Below the pieces are notes generated by a model that was not told where the DNA came from, did no database searches, and saw only the letters and a list, made by a program, of their open reading frames with translations. Made by a program: the position numbers and the translations under genes. Positions 62,956 to 64,000 of a stretch of DNA of 64,000 bases are shown here, one piece after another (within the stretch, counting starts at the first letter, position 1; each line of letters starts with the position of its first letter). The DNA comes from an uncultured Pelagibacteraceae bacterium (GTDB taxonomy: Bacteria; Pseudomonadota; Alphaproteobacteria; Pelagibacterales; Pelagibacteraceae): contig CACJHS010000002.1 in the NCBI GenBank assembly GCA_902593235.1, positions 1 to 64,000 of the forward strand, read 5' to 3'.

Positions 62956-63883
62956 GATCAAAAGCATTCATTAATTCATTCCATTCTCTTTTGGAGAGTC
63001 CAGAACTATCAACATCTACATTTTCACCTTTGATAAGTTTTTGAATAATTAATTTTCCTTTTGCAGAAACCTCTGTTCCACCAACTCTATAATCCATAAA
63101 AGCATCATATGTTATTGGAACCCATTTTTTTACAGTATCCAACATTATGTCAGCATAAACTCTAATTTCATATTGAGCATGACTATCAGCTCTTAATCTT
63201 AAAAAATTCATTAAGTTTAATAAATCGGTTTTCCAATACCATTGAGTATAGGTATTTAGTGTTAAATTCATCCTTGCAAGTTCTCTTGCTAAACCTTTTT
63301 TGTTTTCATCAATAGTTGATCCATCAAATCTTTCATTAAGCATAGTCTCGTAATTATCATAAGTTCTCTCTGCATCACTTTTTAAAAGTTCTAAAACTTC
63401 CTCTGCTTGTTTTCCTTCCAATACATCTCCTCTACCCTGTCTGTTACTAGTTGATTGAGCAGCTAAATTTTCTTGTGAAGGCAAATAAAATTCTTTATCC
63501 AGAATTGAATACCTTGCAGAATATTCATTCACATTTGCAGTTCTGTGTCTAATCCATTGTCTTGCAATAAATATCGGAAGTTTAACATGATATTTAATTT
63601 CGCACATTTCAAATGGAGTACTGTGCCAGTGCCTCATCAAATATTTAATTAAACCTTTGTCGGTTGAAACTTGTTTTGTACCTTTTCCATAAGATACTCT
63701 AGCTGATTGAACTATTGATGTATCGTCACCCATATAATCAACCACTCTAACAAAACCATGGTCTAAAGCTGGGATTGCTTCATATAAGATTTTTTCAAGT
63801 TCAGGAGCAGTAACTCTCTTGGTCTGATTGCTTTGAGATTGTTGATTTTTTATTTCTTCTTGTTGTTCTTTAGTTAATTTCAT
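62936..63883 (-). CDS. thyX: FAD-dependent thymidylate synthase
   Basis: [19 protein letters not shown] ThyX motif. Start set to Met39 of the ORF ([10 protein letters not shown]); upstream extension overlaps a structured-RNA-like segment. Confidence 0.95.
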   Translation of the reverse strand: MKLTKEQQEEIKNQQSQSNQTKRVTAPELEKILYEAIPALDHGFVRVVDYMGDDTSIVQSARVSYGKGTKQVSTDKGLIKYLMRHWHSTPFEMCEIKYHVKLPIFIARQWIRHRTANVNEYSARYSILDKEFYLPSQENLAAQSTSNRQGRGDVLEGKQAEEVLELLKSDAERTYDNYETMLNERFDGSTIDENKKGLARELARMNLTLNTYTQWYWKTDLLNLMNFLRLRADSHAQYEIRVYADIMLDTVKKWVPITYDAFMDYRVGGTEVSAKGKLIIQKLIKGENVDVDSSGLSKREWNELMNAFDLKDKLI

Positions 63884-63922
63884 GATTGTTATTGAATCTG
63901 TTGTAATTACTTTTATATTAAT

Positions 63923-64000
63923 AACGTTGGTTTTCCAACTACGACGATAAACGAATTTCGTAATAACCATTGCGGACGTGGGGGCAGTACCCACCACCTC
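63923..64000 (-). ncRNA. Candidate structured RNA, 3' portion, truncated by window edge
   Basis: Minus strand GAGGTGGTGGGTACTGCCCCCACGTCCGCAATGGTTATTACGAAATTCGTTTATCGTCGTAGTTGGAAAACCAACG: GC-rich against an AT-rich background, GTGGG..CCCAC and GTTGG-AAAA-CCAAC hairpins. Confidence 0.5.

Noticed and set aside
63884-63997. 38-residue N-terminal extension of ThyX in the ORF track
   Set aside because: Encoded by a structured-RNA-like segment and an AT-rich spacer; ThyX core alignment fits a start at 63883.

Overview
This is an AT-rich, very gene-dense window. Product set, tandem glycine riboswitch and near-absent intergenic space look like a SAR11/Pelagibacter-type alphaproteobacterium (inferred from gene content, not from a search). 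I found no mobile element, CRISPR array, rRNA or confident tRNA. Main blocks: the C-terminal end of an NAD-type formate dehydrogenase beta subunit plus the alpha subunit and SelO; a CFA-synthase-like lipid-modification operon; gcvT-gcvH-gcvP behind a tandem glycine riboswitch; a 5-oxoprolinase (pxpABC) locus; two branched-chain/HAAT-type ABC importers flanking proC, an outer membrane beta-barrel protein, a CsiD/GlaH-like glutarate hydroxylase and AzlCD; assorted redox and amino-acid enzymes; leuA-mreBCD-mrdA-rodA; a peptide ABC importer; ilvBNC; miaA; degP; hflKC; mrp; thyX. Most unusual observations: (1) the lysE / TIGR03643 intergenic region, with an 11-bp inverted repeat that is terminator-like right before lysE on one strand and overlaps a 13-codon leader-like ORF on the other; (2) an unlisted 23-aa hydrophobic micro-ORF wedged between livM and an MFS gene; (3) a 60-aa protein embedded between livH and livM; (4) a glaH-like gene with a perfect operator-like inverted repeat, downstream of an importer plus AzlCD exporter; (5) a structured-RNA-like segment at the right edge that the ORF track absorbed into thyX; (6) several divergent gene pairs with almost no space for promoters.
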